Source: Thermodesulfobacteriota bacterium (GTDB taxonomy: Bacteria; Desulfobacterota_D; UBA1144; Nemesobacterales; UBA2774). From it: DNA of 11,247 bases. Of the stretch, positions 1 to 6,759 are shown piece after piece (within the stretch, counting starts at the first letter, position 1; every line of letters starts with the position of its first letter). The position numbers and the translations under genes were made by a program. The stretch covers positions 1 to 11,247 of the forward strand of contig DAOKYU010000028.1 of assembly GCA_035325995.1 (NCBI GenBank). The letters run 5' to 3'. A model generated the notes under the pieces. It saw only the letters and a program-made list of their open reading frames with translations, had not been told where the DNA came from and searched no databases.

Positions 1-50
1 TGCTACGTCGAAAGACACACATACGTGTGTACTTTTGGTCAGGCAAAAGT
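1..50 (+). repeat. Partial R repeat end plus H hairpin
   Basis: Positions 1-30 match the 3' end of the R repeat (CTACGTCGAAA followed by a tract ending in ACGTGTGT). They can fold as ACACAC (15-20) with GTGTGT (25-30). Positions 31-50 form the H hairpin, ACTTTTG (31-37) paired with CAAAAGT (44-50) around a 6-nt loop. The same hairpin with a 9-bp stem lies at 9416-9439, and the flanks of both also match (CTTACCAGTTAA at 69-80 and CTTACCAGTTAAG near 9456). No T-tract follows on either strand, so it is not a standard intrinsic terminator. Confidence 0.6.
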
Positions 51-111
51 AGAAAACTCTTGCACCACACTTACCAGTTAACTCCGAACGTCCCCCTCCA
101 CCACCAAACGT

Positions 112-213
112 GCAGCCGCTGACAATCGAAATAACAGCACTACTCTATTACCACCAGCCGCACTTCAGGTGGTTTCAGCATCATCAGCGCTATGCCGAAA
201 AAGACACTACGTG
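112..213 (+). repeat. R repeat copy A, downstream of ccoI
   Basis: This is one of at least five recognisable copies of a unit of about 100 bp. Shared landmarks in order are GCTGACAATCGAA, a TAGCAG-like box (ATAACAG here), TATTACCACC, CCGCACTTC, GGTGGTTTCAGCA, GCGCTATGCCGAAAA and CACTACGTG. The last landmark ends 5 bp before the ccoI stop codon (219-221), so the repeat fills the 3' flank of the operon. Comparison copies lie at 6477-6593, 8966-9050, 9289-9398 and 9503-9590. Confidence 0.7.
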
Positions 214-218
214 CCCCC

Positions 219-2288
219 TCACCTCTCCGCCTTCATCCCCCCCACCCTGAGCGAATTCCCGAGCACGATCATGCTGCTCACGATCATTGCGGCCGCCGCG
301 AGCACGGGCTGCATCAGCCCCGCCGCCGCGACACCTATCCCGAGCGTATTGTAGAAAAACGCCCAGAAGAGATTCTGCTTCACGACGCGGTGATTCCTCC
401 GCGCGAGGCGAAGCACCCACGGCACCTTCGTAAGGTCGTCCCCGAGGAGGCTGACGTCCGCGGCCTCGCGCGTGATGTCCGCCCCGCACCCGAGCACGAT
501 CCCGACGTCCGCCGCGTTCATCGCCGGGGCGTCGTTTATGCCGTCGCCGACCATCGCCGTCACAAGCCCCCGTCTCTTGTAGTCCTCGATTATCTCCAGC
601 TTTTCACCGGGATAGAGCCCGCTCCGGGCCTCGACTCCGAGCCTGGAGGCGAGAGCCCCGGCGGCGTATTCGTTGTCGCCGGTGAGTATAAGTACCCCGA
701 CGCCGTCTTCGTGGAGCTCCCCGAGCGCGGCCGCGCTCCCGGGCCTCGGCGACTCGGTGAAGCCCATCACGGCAGCGGCAGATTCCCCGACGCCGACGAA
801 CATCACCGTCATCCCCGACGATTCGAGCTCGCGGGCCGCGCCGCGCGCGAAGCCGGCTGTCGAAATGCCCAGCGATTCCATGTACCACGCGCTCCCCGCG
901 GCGACGCACCTCCCGTCCACGACGCCCGTTACGCCCATCCCCGGCGCGGCTTTCACCTGCGCGGCCGGAACGAGCCCCGCGCCCATCTCCGACGCCGCGC
1001 GAGCGAGGCTGTCCGCCAGGGGGTGCGAGTATCCCGATTCGAGCGACGCCGCGAGCGTGATAATCTCCCTTTCGTCGGCATGCGATTCAGGGTTTATTCG
1101 AACTGCGCCCAGTACGAGCTCCCTCTCGGTGAGCGTGCCCGTCTTGTCGAAGAAAACCATGTTCACGCCGGACAGCCTTTCGAGCATCTCCGCCGAGCGG
1201 ACGAGGACGCCCGAGCCCGCCGCCCTCCCGAGGGCCACCCATATCGCGAGCGGCGTCGCTATCCCGAGCGCGCACGGGCACGAGATCACGAGCACGGCCA
1301 GCGCGTGCATGACGGCCGCGTCCACGCCGCCGCGCACGGCCCAGAAAGCGAACACGATGAGCGCGGCGACAGACACCAGCGGCACGAAAACGGCCGTCAC
1401 CCTGTCGGCCGTCCTCTCTATCGGCGCGCGCGACCGGCGCGCCTCTTCGAGGAGCCGCACGAGGCGTGAGACAGTCTTCCCCTCCCCCACTTCGAGCGCC
1501 TCGAAAACGACGGTGCCGTCGAGGTTCGTCGTCCCCGAATACACCATGCTCCCCGGCTCCTTCGGCACGGGAACCGACTCGCCCGTAAGGCTCGACTCGT
1601 CGGCGCTGCTCGTCCCCTCGACGACGCGCCCGTCAACGGCGAAGCCCGTCCCGGGCGTCACCTTCACGAGATCGCCCCTTATTATATCGTCCGAGTCCAC
1701 CGTCTCTTCCGCGCCGTTTCGTATCACTATCGCCGACTTCGGCGCGAGGTCGAGGAATCCCCTTATCGCGTTCGAACTCGACGCCTTGGCGTTGGCCTCG
1801 AGATATCTCCCTATAGTGAGCAGCGCCAGCAGCATCGTTATCGTGTCGAAGTAAATGTGGCCCTCGCGCGTGAACGTCGAGTAGACCGAAATGACGAAGG
1901 CCGCGGCCGTGCCGATGATTATCAGCACGTCTATGTTGAGCCTCATACGCTTGAGCGCGCCGAGGGATGCGGACAATATAGGCAGGCCGAGAAGGACGAT
2001 GACGGGGACCGTCAGAATGAGCTGAATGTAATTGAGAATCGCGGCAATGCCGCCTTCGAAGCCGTATATGTACTCCGTCAGGCTCAGCATCATCACGTTC
2101 ATCGCGAAGAACGCGCTCAGCCCGAGCCTTATCAAGAGCCACGACGCCTGCCCCTCCTCGCCCGACTGTCCCGTTATATCGCTCGCGAGGAGGCACCCGT
2201 AACAGCAGAAGACGCGCCCTTTCGATTCCGTGCCGTACCTGCCCGCCGGAAGGCCGCAGTGGGAGCACGCCGCGCGGTCCGTCGTCAT
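219..2288 (-). CDS. ccoI: CcoI-type copper-translocating P1B ATPase
   Basis: This is a 689-aa inner-membrane Cu(I) P-type ATPase, expected to move copper outward for CuB assembly in the cbb3 oxidase. It starts with a cysteine-rich metal-binding segment (C8-x2-C11, then C28, C29, C32) like the N-terminal domain of CcoI/FixI ATPases (Pfam PF12156). ATPase motifs follow: TGES 235-238, membrane CPC 337-339, phosphorylation site DKTGT 381-385, HP loop 422-423 and GDGIND 581-586. Y646-N647 and M668..S671-S672 match the Cu(I)-specific residues of TM7 and TM8. An HMA domain (GMTCxxC) normally expected between the N-terminal Cys cluster and the first membrane helix is absent, which makes the protein short. 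It begins 10 bp after the TauE/SafE gene with no clear Shine-Dalgarno, so translational coupling is likely. It is last in the operon. The family is certain; the CcoI role follows from the N-terminal domain and context. Confidence 0.95.
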   Translation of the reverse strand: MTTDRAACSHCGLPAGRYGTESKGRVFCCYGCLLASDITGQSGEEGQASWLLIRLGLSAFFAMNVMMLSLTEYIYGFEGGIAAILNYIQLILTVPVIVLLGLPILSASLGALKRMRLNIDVLIIIGTAAAFVISVYSTFTREGHIYFDTITMLLALLTIGRYLEANAKASSSNAIRGFLDLAPKSAIVIRNGAEETVDSDDIIRGDLVKVTPGTGFAVDGRVVEGTSSADESSLTGESVPVPKEPGSMVYSGTTNLDGTVVFEALEVGEGKTVSRLVRLLEEARRSRAPIERTADRVTAVFVPLVSVAALIVFAFWAVRGGVDAAVMHALAVLVISCPCALGIATPLAIWVALGRAAGSGVLVRSAEMLERLSGVNMVFFDKTGTLTERELVLGAVRINPESHADEREIITLAASLESGYSHPLADSLARAASEMGAGLVPAAQVKAAPGMGVTGVVDGRCVAAGSAWYMESLGISTAGFARGAARELESSGMTVMFVGVGESAAAVMGFTESPRPGSAAALGELHEDGVGVLILTGDNEYAAGALASRLGVEARSGLYPGEKLEIIEDYKRRGLVTAMVGDGINDAPAMNAADVGIVLGCGADITREAADVSLLGDDLTKVPWVLRLARRNHRVVKQNLFWAFFYNTLGIGVAAAGLMQPVLAAAAMIVSSMIVLGNSLRVGGMKAER

Positions 2289-2298
2289 GTCGTGTGCT

Positions 2299-3000
2299 TT
2301 AAAATCCGCATATGTCGTGAATCCTCTCGCCGAACCCCGTCGGCAGAACGGCGCGGGCGACGGTGACGATCCCGAAAATGATTATGAGTATTCCCGGGAT
2401 CGTGCGGCTGAGGCGCGTCCTAAGATACGGCGAGACGCGCCTGTGAACCGCGGCGACGAGGAACATCGCGGGTACGGTCCCGAGGCCCATGGCGAGCATC
2501 ATCAGGCCCGACTTGTGGGGCGAGCCAGCCGTGAGGCTCACGAGGAGAAATCCGTAAACGAGCGGGCACGGCAAAAAGCCGTTCATGACCCCGAGAGAAA
2601 AGGCGGCCGTCTTCCCCTTCCGCCTGAGGAACGAGGCCATCGTATTTTTAAGGAGCGTGTAGAAGGACGAGAACCCGGGAATGCGGCCCTCGCCGACGAG
2701 CCCCGTCATCTGGAGCCCGGCGAGGATGATGACGAGCCCGAGCACGACGGTGAGCGCCACCTGGAAACCGAGCATGGGCCCCATCTCCTTGATCATGAAC
2801 CCGAGCGCGCCGACCAGTACGCCCAGGAAGAAGTACGTGAAGACCCGGCCGGCATTATAAAGTAGCTGCCCGGATATATTCCTCCCGTGTCCCGATGCCC
2901 CGGATATCAGGATCGGAAACCCGCCGCACATCCCTATGCAGTGGAATGAGCCGAGAACGCCGGTTATGAAAGCGAGCCCGTATGCCGTCATGTCTACCAT
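2299..3000 (-). CDS. TauE/SafE (UreH-like) family membrane protein of the cbb3 operon
   Basis: This is a 233-aa polytopic membrane protein of the sulfite exporter TauE/SafE group (COG2836, UreH-like domain), often found in cco gene clusters. The sequence shows about six hydrophobic segments, the family signature HCIGMCGG at residues 20-27, GFLPCP at 141-146, and GLGTVPAM at 172-179. The paired Cys and Met residues near membrane segments are compatible with copper handling, but the substrate is unproven; a metal transport or assembly role is inferred from position. It follows the CcoP-like gene after 39 bp and precedes ccoI by 10 bp. The chosen start has a weak ribosome site; an in-frame ATG at 2991 (Met4) is an alternative. 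Confidence 0.88.
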   Translation of the reverse strand: MVDMTAYGLAFITGVLGSFHCIGMCGGFPILISGASGHGRNISGQLLYNAGRVFTYFFLGVLVGALGFMIKEMGPMLGFQVALTVVLGLVIILAGLQMTGLVGEGRIPGFSSFYTLLKNTMASFLRRKGKTAAFSLGVMNGFLPCPLVYGFLLVSLTAGSPHKSGLMMLAMGLGTVPAMFLVAAVHRRVSPYLRTRLSRTIPGILIIIFGIVTVARAVLPTGFGERIHDICGF

Positions 3001-3039
3001 AACTTTAGCGCGCGGCCGGAAAGCGCCGCAGGCGCTGCC

Positions 3040-3702
3040 TTATTCCCCTTCGAGCTCTTTTATCGTCCAGTTCGTCGTCCTGTCCGAAGTCTCCTCGCGG
3101 ATATTCTTCACCGTCCCGGCGCTTACCTCCGGGGCCGAATTCCCCCAGCTCGACCTCGCGTACGTGAGCGCCGCCGCTATCTCCTCGTCGGACATCTGCC
3201 CGCCCCAGGCCGGCATCACGCCGTTATAAGTCGTCCCCGCGACGGTAACCGGACCCTGAAGCCCGTGTAATACTATTTTAACCGGAAGTTTATCGTCACC
3301 GGTAAGAAGGCCGGAGCCCGCGAGGGGCGGAAACGCGCCCGGAACACCCTGCCCGCTCTGCTGATGACATGTCGCGCAGACGCGGTTATACACCTCGGCC
3401 CCGTCCACGGCCGCAGCGGGCGGGCTCTCCCCGGGCTTCGAAACGGAGGCCTGTTTCACCGTTCCGCCCTTCTCTAAAAGATGGACTTCCGGCCCGAACT
3501 CGCCCCCGTAGCGTCCAATGTAAAACCCCGCCCAGAAAATGAGCGATATGCATATCACCCACAGCCACCATGGCGGCCTTTCGAGTCCCTCGACAGGATC
3601 GGGCGACTCGCGGAGCGCCTGCCTGTGAAGGCCGTAAATATCGACGTCTTCGTTCTCCGCCCTGTATGGGGCCTGTATGTCGTTTTTCTTTTCGTCGCCC
3701 AT
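3040..3702 (-). CDS. ccoP: Membrane-anchored monoheme cytochrome c, CcoP-like subunit
   Basis: This 220-aa protein is probably the electron-entry cytochrome c subunit of the cbb3 oxidase. Residues 1-44 are polar and cytoplasmic, with DIYGLHRQALRESPDPVEGLE resembling terminal oxidase c-subunits. A single membrane helix spans about 45-63. A periplasmic cytochrome c domain then has heme motif CATCH (C109, C112, H113) and likely axial Met163 in GVMPAWG. Canonical CcoP has two cytochrome c domains (about 300 aa); only one is present here, followed by a polar tail ending near WTIKELEGE. It starts 3 bp after the ccoO stop, with a strong ribosome site (AGGAG, 6-nt spacing) inside the end of ccoO. It could also be annotated simply as cytochrome c or cbb3 subunit III; the ccoP symbol rests on context. 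Confidence 0.85.
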   Translation of the reverse strand: MGDEKKNDIQAPYRAENEDVDIYGLHRQALRESPDPVEGLERPPWWLWVICISLIFWAGFYIGRYGGEFGPEVHLLEKGGTVKQASVSKPGESPPAAAVDGAEVYNRVCATCHQQSGQGVPGAFPPLAGSGLLTGDDKLPVKIVLHGLQGPVTVAGTTYNGVMPAWGGQMSDEEIAAALTYARSSWGNSAPEVSAGTVKNIREETSDRTTNWTIKELEGE

Positions 3703-3705
3703 GCC

Positions 3706-4308
3706 TCACTCCTCCCCTTCCACGGGATACGTGTGGTTGAGCCCCAGTAGATACGCCACGAGGTCGCGCGCTTCGGGCGTCGCGATGATCACCTTGCCCA
3801 GCGGCAAATACTCCTCGGGGACCGGGACCACCCGCTCGCCCCGCGCCGCCAGCACCTCGTCCGAATATTCTATCTCCTCCCTGAAGAGCCACGGGTACGG
3901 CGGCATTATCGACCCGGGCGACGTCGCCCTCGGGTTGTACAGGTGTATAAGGTGCCAGTCCTCGCTCGGCTGCCTGGCGCCTATGTTGAAGAGGTCGGGC
4001 CCCGTGCGCATCGTGCCCAGGAGCTGCGGATTGTCGTAAAGATAATCGCCGGGGACGGACGGCCTCCCCCAGTTACGCTTCTGGTCGGCGCCGAATCCGA
4101 CGGGCCTCGTCTGCTGGCTGTGGCAGTAGATGCAGCCTTCCCGGATGTAGATAGCCCTCCCCCGAAGCTGCTGGTCGGTGTAGGGCTTGAGCCCCGCAGG
4201 CGGCTCGATCTCGCTTATCTGGATGCCCGGCACGAGCGTGAGCCCCGCCCACGCGATGAGAAGCGTCGCCAGAACCCCCATTATGAACAGCGGTACCTTC
4301 ATATACAT
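3706..4308 (-). CDS. ccoO: cbb3-type cytochrome c oxidase subunit II
   Basis: This is a 200-aa membrane-anchored monoheme cytochrome c that relays electrons to CcoN. It has one N-terminal helix (about residues 5-28), heme motif CIYCH (C59, C62, H63) followed by SQQTRPVGF, and axial Met135 in SIMPPYPW, all hallmarks of CcoO. The frame is open upstream to 4647 inside ccoN, but homology begins at MYMKVPLF. The ATG at 4308 shares one base with the ccoN stop (TGATG) and has GGAGG about 10 nt upstream, so this start is preferred over 4647; Met3 (4302) is a minor alternative. The one-base overlap indicates coupled translation, as expected for subunits made in equal amounts. Confidence 0.96.
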   Translation of the reverse strand: MYMKVPLFIMGVLATLLIAWAGLTLVPGIQISEIEPPAGLKPYTDQQLRGRAIYIREGCIYCHSQQTRPVGFGADQKRNWGRPSVPGDYLYDNPQLLGTMRTGPDLFNIGARQPSEDWHLIHLYNPRATSPGSIMPPYPWLFREEIEYSDEVLAARGERVVPVPEEYLPLGKVIIATPEARDLVAYLLGLNHTYPVEGEE

Positions 4309-5750
4309 CAGGACGCCACCTCCGCCCCGGGGGCGTCCGGGTGAGACGCCTCGGCGATCTTGGAGCCCCACGGCGGCATGGCCCTGAAGGCCCCTTTCCT
4401 GAAGAGCATCAGCGAAAATAGATATATGAATACGATCTGGCCGAGCAGCATCATCGAGCCCCCTATCGAGCGGGCCATGAGATAGGGCCTCGTAACCTCC
4501 ACCGAATCTATGAACGGCTTCGCCGCGTCGTTCATGTAAAGCCCCTGGAAGACGCCGCCGACTGTCATCGCTGCGAAGTAGAGGATTACGCCCGATGCCA
4601 CGAGCCAGAAGTGAACCTTGATGAGCCTCGGATACGGCCACTCCCATTTGACGATGCGCGGCATGATGTAGTAGATCGAGCCGAACATTATCATCGTGAC
4701 GAACGCGTAAAGCCCGAGGTGCGCGTGCCCTATAGTGTAGTGCGTGAAGTGCGTTATCTCGCTCTGCGCGCGTATGGCCTCTATCGAGCCCTGCATGCTC
4801 ACGGCCGTGTAGCTTATCGCGCCGAACACGACGAACCGGAGTGTCGGGCTCGACTTCAGCTTGCCGAAGTGCCCGACCATCGTCATGTGGTGGTTAATGG
4901 CGACGGCGATAACGGGTATGAACATCAGCACGCTCGCCACGATCGACACGCTTATGAGCCACGTCGGCAGCGGCCCGCCGACCAGGTGGTGTATGCCGTT
5001 CCAGTTGTAGAAGAGCGCGAACGTCCAGAACCCTATCAGCGACAGGTAATAGCTGTGAATCGGCCGCCCGATGACCTTCGGTATGAAGTAATACGCCGCC
5101 GCGAGCCCCGCGGGGGTGAACCACACGGTGAGCGCGTTGTGCGCGTACCACCAGTTGGACGCCGCCTGCGTGACGCCGGTGTATATGGGCAGGTGCGCGA
5201 GCACCCAAAGGAGCGGGAACCATATCACCGCGGCCAGCATATACCAGAGCGAAATGTAAATGTGATCGACGTCCCTCGCACGGAACGTCTTTATGATCGA
5301 GAGTGAAAACAGGACGGCCGCCACAGTTATCATCACCCAGGACCACGTCGGGAACTCGAGCCATTCCTGCCCGGCGCTGTTGCCCCTGAGCAGCTCGATC
5401 GTCCCCCACAGAACCCCCAGGTTCCAGATAACGGCCGAAATATAGAGAAGGTTCTTCCACCGTATGGCGGTCCGGCAGAGCCTCGACGCGAGCCACACGA
5501 ACACGCCGCACAGGGCAAGCGACGCCCAGCCGTATATGACGGTGTTAAGGTGCGCCGGCCTCAGCCTGCCGAACGTGAGCGCGGGCGCGTCGCCGAGCCA
5601 ATCGGGGAAGCTGAACTTGAACGCGACCACGAGTCCGAACACGGAGCCGATCAGGAGCCACGCTACTGCAGTGGCAAAGAAGAGCAGAACGGGTCCGGCG
5701 CTCGAGTCGTCGCCTTCGATCCGGGAAGTAAGCTCGGGCCTAACGCTCAT
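4308..5750 (-). CDS. ccoN: cbb3-type cytochrome c oxidase subunit I (catalytic)
   Basis: This is the 480-aa catalytic heme-copper oxidase subunit (C family), with about 12 membrane helices, reducing O2 to water and pumping protons. Visible ligands: H67 (RPAHLNTVIYGW, low-spin heme b), H204 (WYAHN, CuB), H254-H255 (GIHHLVGGP, CuB), and H342 and H344 (IGHAHLG, heme b3 and heme b). Y248 sits six residues before H254, the spacing of the cross-linked tyrosine of C-family oxidases. The segment after helix VIII reads MQGSIEAIR where, from memory, proteobacterial CcoN has an EGP-type motif, so the conserved glutamate appears to be Gln320, with Glu323 three residues on. The start at 5750 overlaps ccoS by 4 nt (ATGA), and the stop overlaps the ccoO start by 1 nt. 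No CcoQ gene follows. Confidence 0.98.
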   Translation of the reverse strand: MSVRPELTSRIEGDDSSAGPVLLFFATAVAWLLIGSVFGLVVAFKFSFPDWLGDAPALTFGRLRPAHLNTVIYGWASLALCGVFVWLASRLCRTAIRWKNLLYISAVIWNLGVLWGTIELLRGNSAGQEWLEFPTWSWVMITVAAVLFSLSIIKTFRARDVDHIYISLWYMLAAVIWFPLLWVLAHLPIYTGVTQAASNWWYAHNALTVWFTPAGLAAAYYFIPKVIGRPIHSYYLSLIGFWTFALFYNWNGIHHLVGGPLPTWLISVSIVASVLMFIPVIAVAINHHMTMVGHFGKLKSSPTLRFVVFGAISYTAVSMQGSIEAIRAQSEITHFTHYTIGHAHLGLYAFVTMIMFGSIYYIMPRIVKWEWPYPRLIKVHFWLVASGVILYFAAMTVGGVFQGLYMNDAAKPFIDSVEVTRPYLMARSIGGSMMLLGQIVFIYLFSLMLFRKGAFRAMPPWGSKIAEASHPDAPGAEVAS

Positions 5751-5965
5751 CGCCCCGCCCCCTCGCCGTTCCCGCCATGGGAATCGACGAAGACCTCGTC
5801 GGTGAAAACCCCCACGGGCTCTTCCTCGTCGAATATCACGTATGCGGCTTTATTCAGGTTGCTGAACTGGTTCGTTCTTACGGCCCAGATAAATGCGCCC
5901 ATCGCTACGATTGCAGCAACGAGCAGAACTACAATCAATAAAAACGCTGCAAAAGGAACTGTCAT
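5747..5965 (-). CDS. ccoS: cbb3 oxidase assembly protein CcoS
   Basis: This is a 72-aa single-pass membrane protein. CcoS is needed to insert the cofactors (hemes and CuB) into CcoN. The hydrophobic helix covers about residues 6-27, followed by the family signature GAFIWAVRTNQFSNLN and then VIFDEEEP, an acidic segment close to the usual CcoS ending; a glycine-rich tail completes it. The open frame extends back to 6034, but the upstream 23 residues are polar and lack family resemblance, so the ATG at 5965 is chosen although its ribosome site is weak (only GTGAG next to the ATG). It overlaps ccoN by 4 nt (ATGA). It is the first gene of the operon, unlike the proteobacterial order in which ccoS follows ccoI; ccoS directly before ccoN is known from Bacteroidetes clusters. 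Confidence 0.92.
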   Translation of the reverse strand: MTVPFAAFLLIVVLLVAAIVAMGAFIWAVRTNQFSNLNKAAYVIFDEEEPVGVFTDEVFVDSHGGNGEGAGR

Positions 5966-6009
5966 CTCACAATGATAAACGGCGTCATCACGGTAGCGAA
6001 AAGACCTAT

Positions 6010-6020
6010 TCCGCTGCGGA
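6010..6020. promoter_or_regulatory. Inverted repeat in the ccoS leader
   Basis: TCCGC-T-GCGGA is a perfect 11-bp inverted repeat 45 bp upstream of the ccoS start. A second TTCCGC half-site occurs about 28 bp further upstream (near 6037). It could be a regulator site or a small leader hairpin. No known operator was recognised. Confidence 0.3.
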
Positions 6021-6065
6021 GAAAAAGCAAACATATTTCCGCAATGCGTCCCCGGAACACCGCCC

Positions 6066-6080
6066 GGAGTTAATCACTCC
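6066..6080. promoter_or_regulatory. Inverted repeat GGAGT-N5-ACTCC upstream of the cbb3 operon
   Basis: GGAGT TAATC ACTCC is a perfect 5-bp stem around 5 nt, about 100 bp before ccoS and just downstream of the candidate promoter on the minus strand. Its size would suit a dimeric regulator. It does not resemble an FNR/Anr box (TTGAT-N4-ATCAA), the usual regulator of cbb3 operons. Confidence 0.3.
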
Positions 6081-6113
6081 ATGAAAACACTGCCACTTAT
6101 CTCTCCGAATTTG

Positions 6114-6141
6114 ATTATACCAGAGATAGCCCTACCGACAA
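6114..6141 (-). promoter_or_regulatory. Candidate sigma70 promoter for the ccoSNOP operon
   Basis: On the minus strand a perfect -10 box TATAAT (6119 down to 6114) is preceded at 16 bp by TTGTCG (6141 down to 6136), a 4/6 match to the -35 consensus. Transcription would begin near 6107 and give a leader of about 140 nt. No better candidate was seen closer to ccoS. Confidence 0.35.
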
Positions 6142-6277
6142 CACGACGCACCTGCAAACCATGCCAAAATGGGAACATAAAATTACACGGCGGGAGAACC
6201 GGAACGGAGCGAAACCCCTGTAAAACCTGCCTGAAAGCCGCATCGTGACAATATTGCAGCAGCACGACCGCAGCGCC

Positions 6278-6291
6278 CTGAAAATTTTCAG
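6278..6291. repeat. Perfect 14-bp palindrome
   Basis: CTGAAAATTTTCAG is a perfect palindrome in otherwise non-coding DNA. On the minus strand the surrounding 90 bp loosely resembles 9030-9119 (both contain GCAATAT and AATTTT), so it may be part of an older, degraded repeat. Confidence 0.4.
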
Positions 6292-6415
6292 CTCGACGCA
6301 TCGGCGAAGCACCAAAAATGAGTGAGTACTCAATCATGACAATTTTTTTGCACACCGCGCATGCAGGAATCCGCCGTCGCGATCACGAGTTGAAACACAA
6401 CACTTTCTTTCAACT

Positions 6416-6453
6416 GTCATTGCGAGGGAGCGTTTTCCGCGACCACGGCAATC
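6416..6453 (+). repeat. Short hairpin repeat, ATTGC/GCAAT stem
   Basis: GTC followed by ATTGC (6419-6423) pairing with GCAAT (6448-6452). The interior GCGAGGGAGCG recurs at 8918-8929, where the copy reads GTCACTGCGAGGGAGCG. It belongs to the GTC-plus-hairpin family also seen at 6594, 6717, 6812, 8873, 10964, 11142 and 11179. Confidence 0.5.
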
Positions 6454-6476
6454 CCGCGCACCGCGCCCACAGGAAA

Positions 6477-6593
6477 TCGGCGGACTGTGTCCGCTGACAT
6501 TCGGAGTAGCAGTGTCGTTGCCATTATCATCAGACGCGCTTCACGTGGTTATAGTCTCGGAACATGCTACGTCGGAAAACACACTACGTGTGT
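6477..6593 (+). repeat. R repeat copy B
   Basis: Begins with GCGGACTGTGTCCGCTGACA (hairpin GCGGAC/GTCCGC with a TGT loop) and continues with GAGTAGCAG, TTGCCATTATCATC, GCGCTTCACGTGGTTATAG, TACGTCGGAAAACACAC and TACGTGTGTG. The last part folds as ACACAC (6579-6584) with GTGTGT (6588-6593). It runs straight into the short hairpin repeat at 6594. Confidence 0.65.
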
Positions 6594-6627
6594 GTCATTC
6601 CCAACGATTTTGAGCAAGCGAGGAATC
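6594..6627 (+). repeat. Short hairpin repeat, ATTCC/GGAAT stem
   Basis: GTC plus ATTCC (6597-6601) pairing with GGAAT (6622-6626). The interior GAGCAAGCGA is identical in the copy at 10931-10952. Confidence 0.5.
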
Positions 6628-6716
6628 GAGAGCCCTTGGCCGACTGCACGAAAGTTTGTCCGGTACTGCTCCATAGTGACACAAACCATAATTTTCAGGA
6701 TCTCGCTTTTAATCCT

Positions 6717-6741
6717 GTCATTTCGAGCGCAAGCGAGAAAT
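6717..6741 (+). repeat. Short hairpin repeat, ATTTC/GAAAT stem
   Basis: GTC plus ATTTC (6720-6724) pairing with GAAAT (6737-6741) across a 12-nt interior GAGCGCAAGCGA. It has the same layout as the neighbouring family members with a different, still complementary, stem. Confidence 0.5.
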
Positions 6742-6759
6742 CTCTCTTTCAGTCTTTTC

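Noticed and set aside
31..50. H hairpin as a rho-independent terminator for ccoI
   Set aside because: No run of T follows the stem on the minus strand, and the hairpin is about 170 bp beyond the stop; it recurs as part of a repeat.
192..1469. Long plus-strand open frame of 425 codons opposite ccoI
   Set aside because: It is a shadow of the GC-rich ccoI gene; the translation is rich in Arg, His, Pro and Glu with no family resemblance. The same applies to the 393-codon frame at 673-1854.
3706..4647. Extended ccoO start at 4647
   Set aside because: The 113 extra residues are antisense-like Arg/Gly-rich sequence within ccoN; the ATG at 4308 with GGAGG and the TGATG overlap explains the gene.
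5973..5988. FNR-like box TGAT..ATCA upstream of ccoS
   Set aside because: The half-sites are 10 bp apart instead of 4 and lie within about 25 bp of the start codon, so it does not fit an FNR activator site.
6074..6355. Minus-strand 93-codon frame upstream of ccoS
   Set aside because: It overlaps the candidate promoter and a degraded repeat region; its translation resembles that of the repeat at 8874-9119 rather than a protein family.
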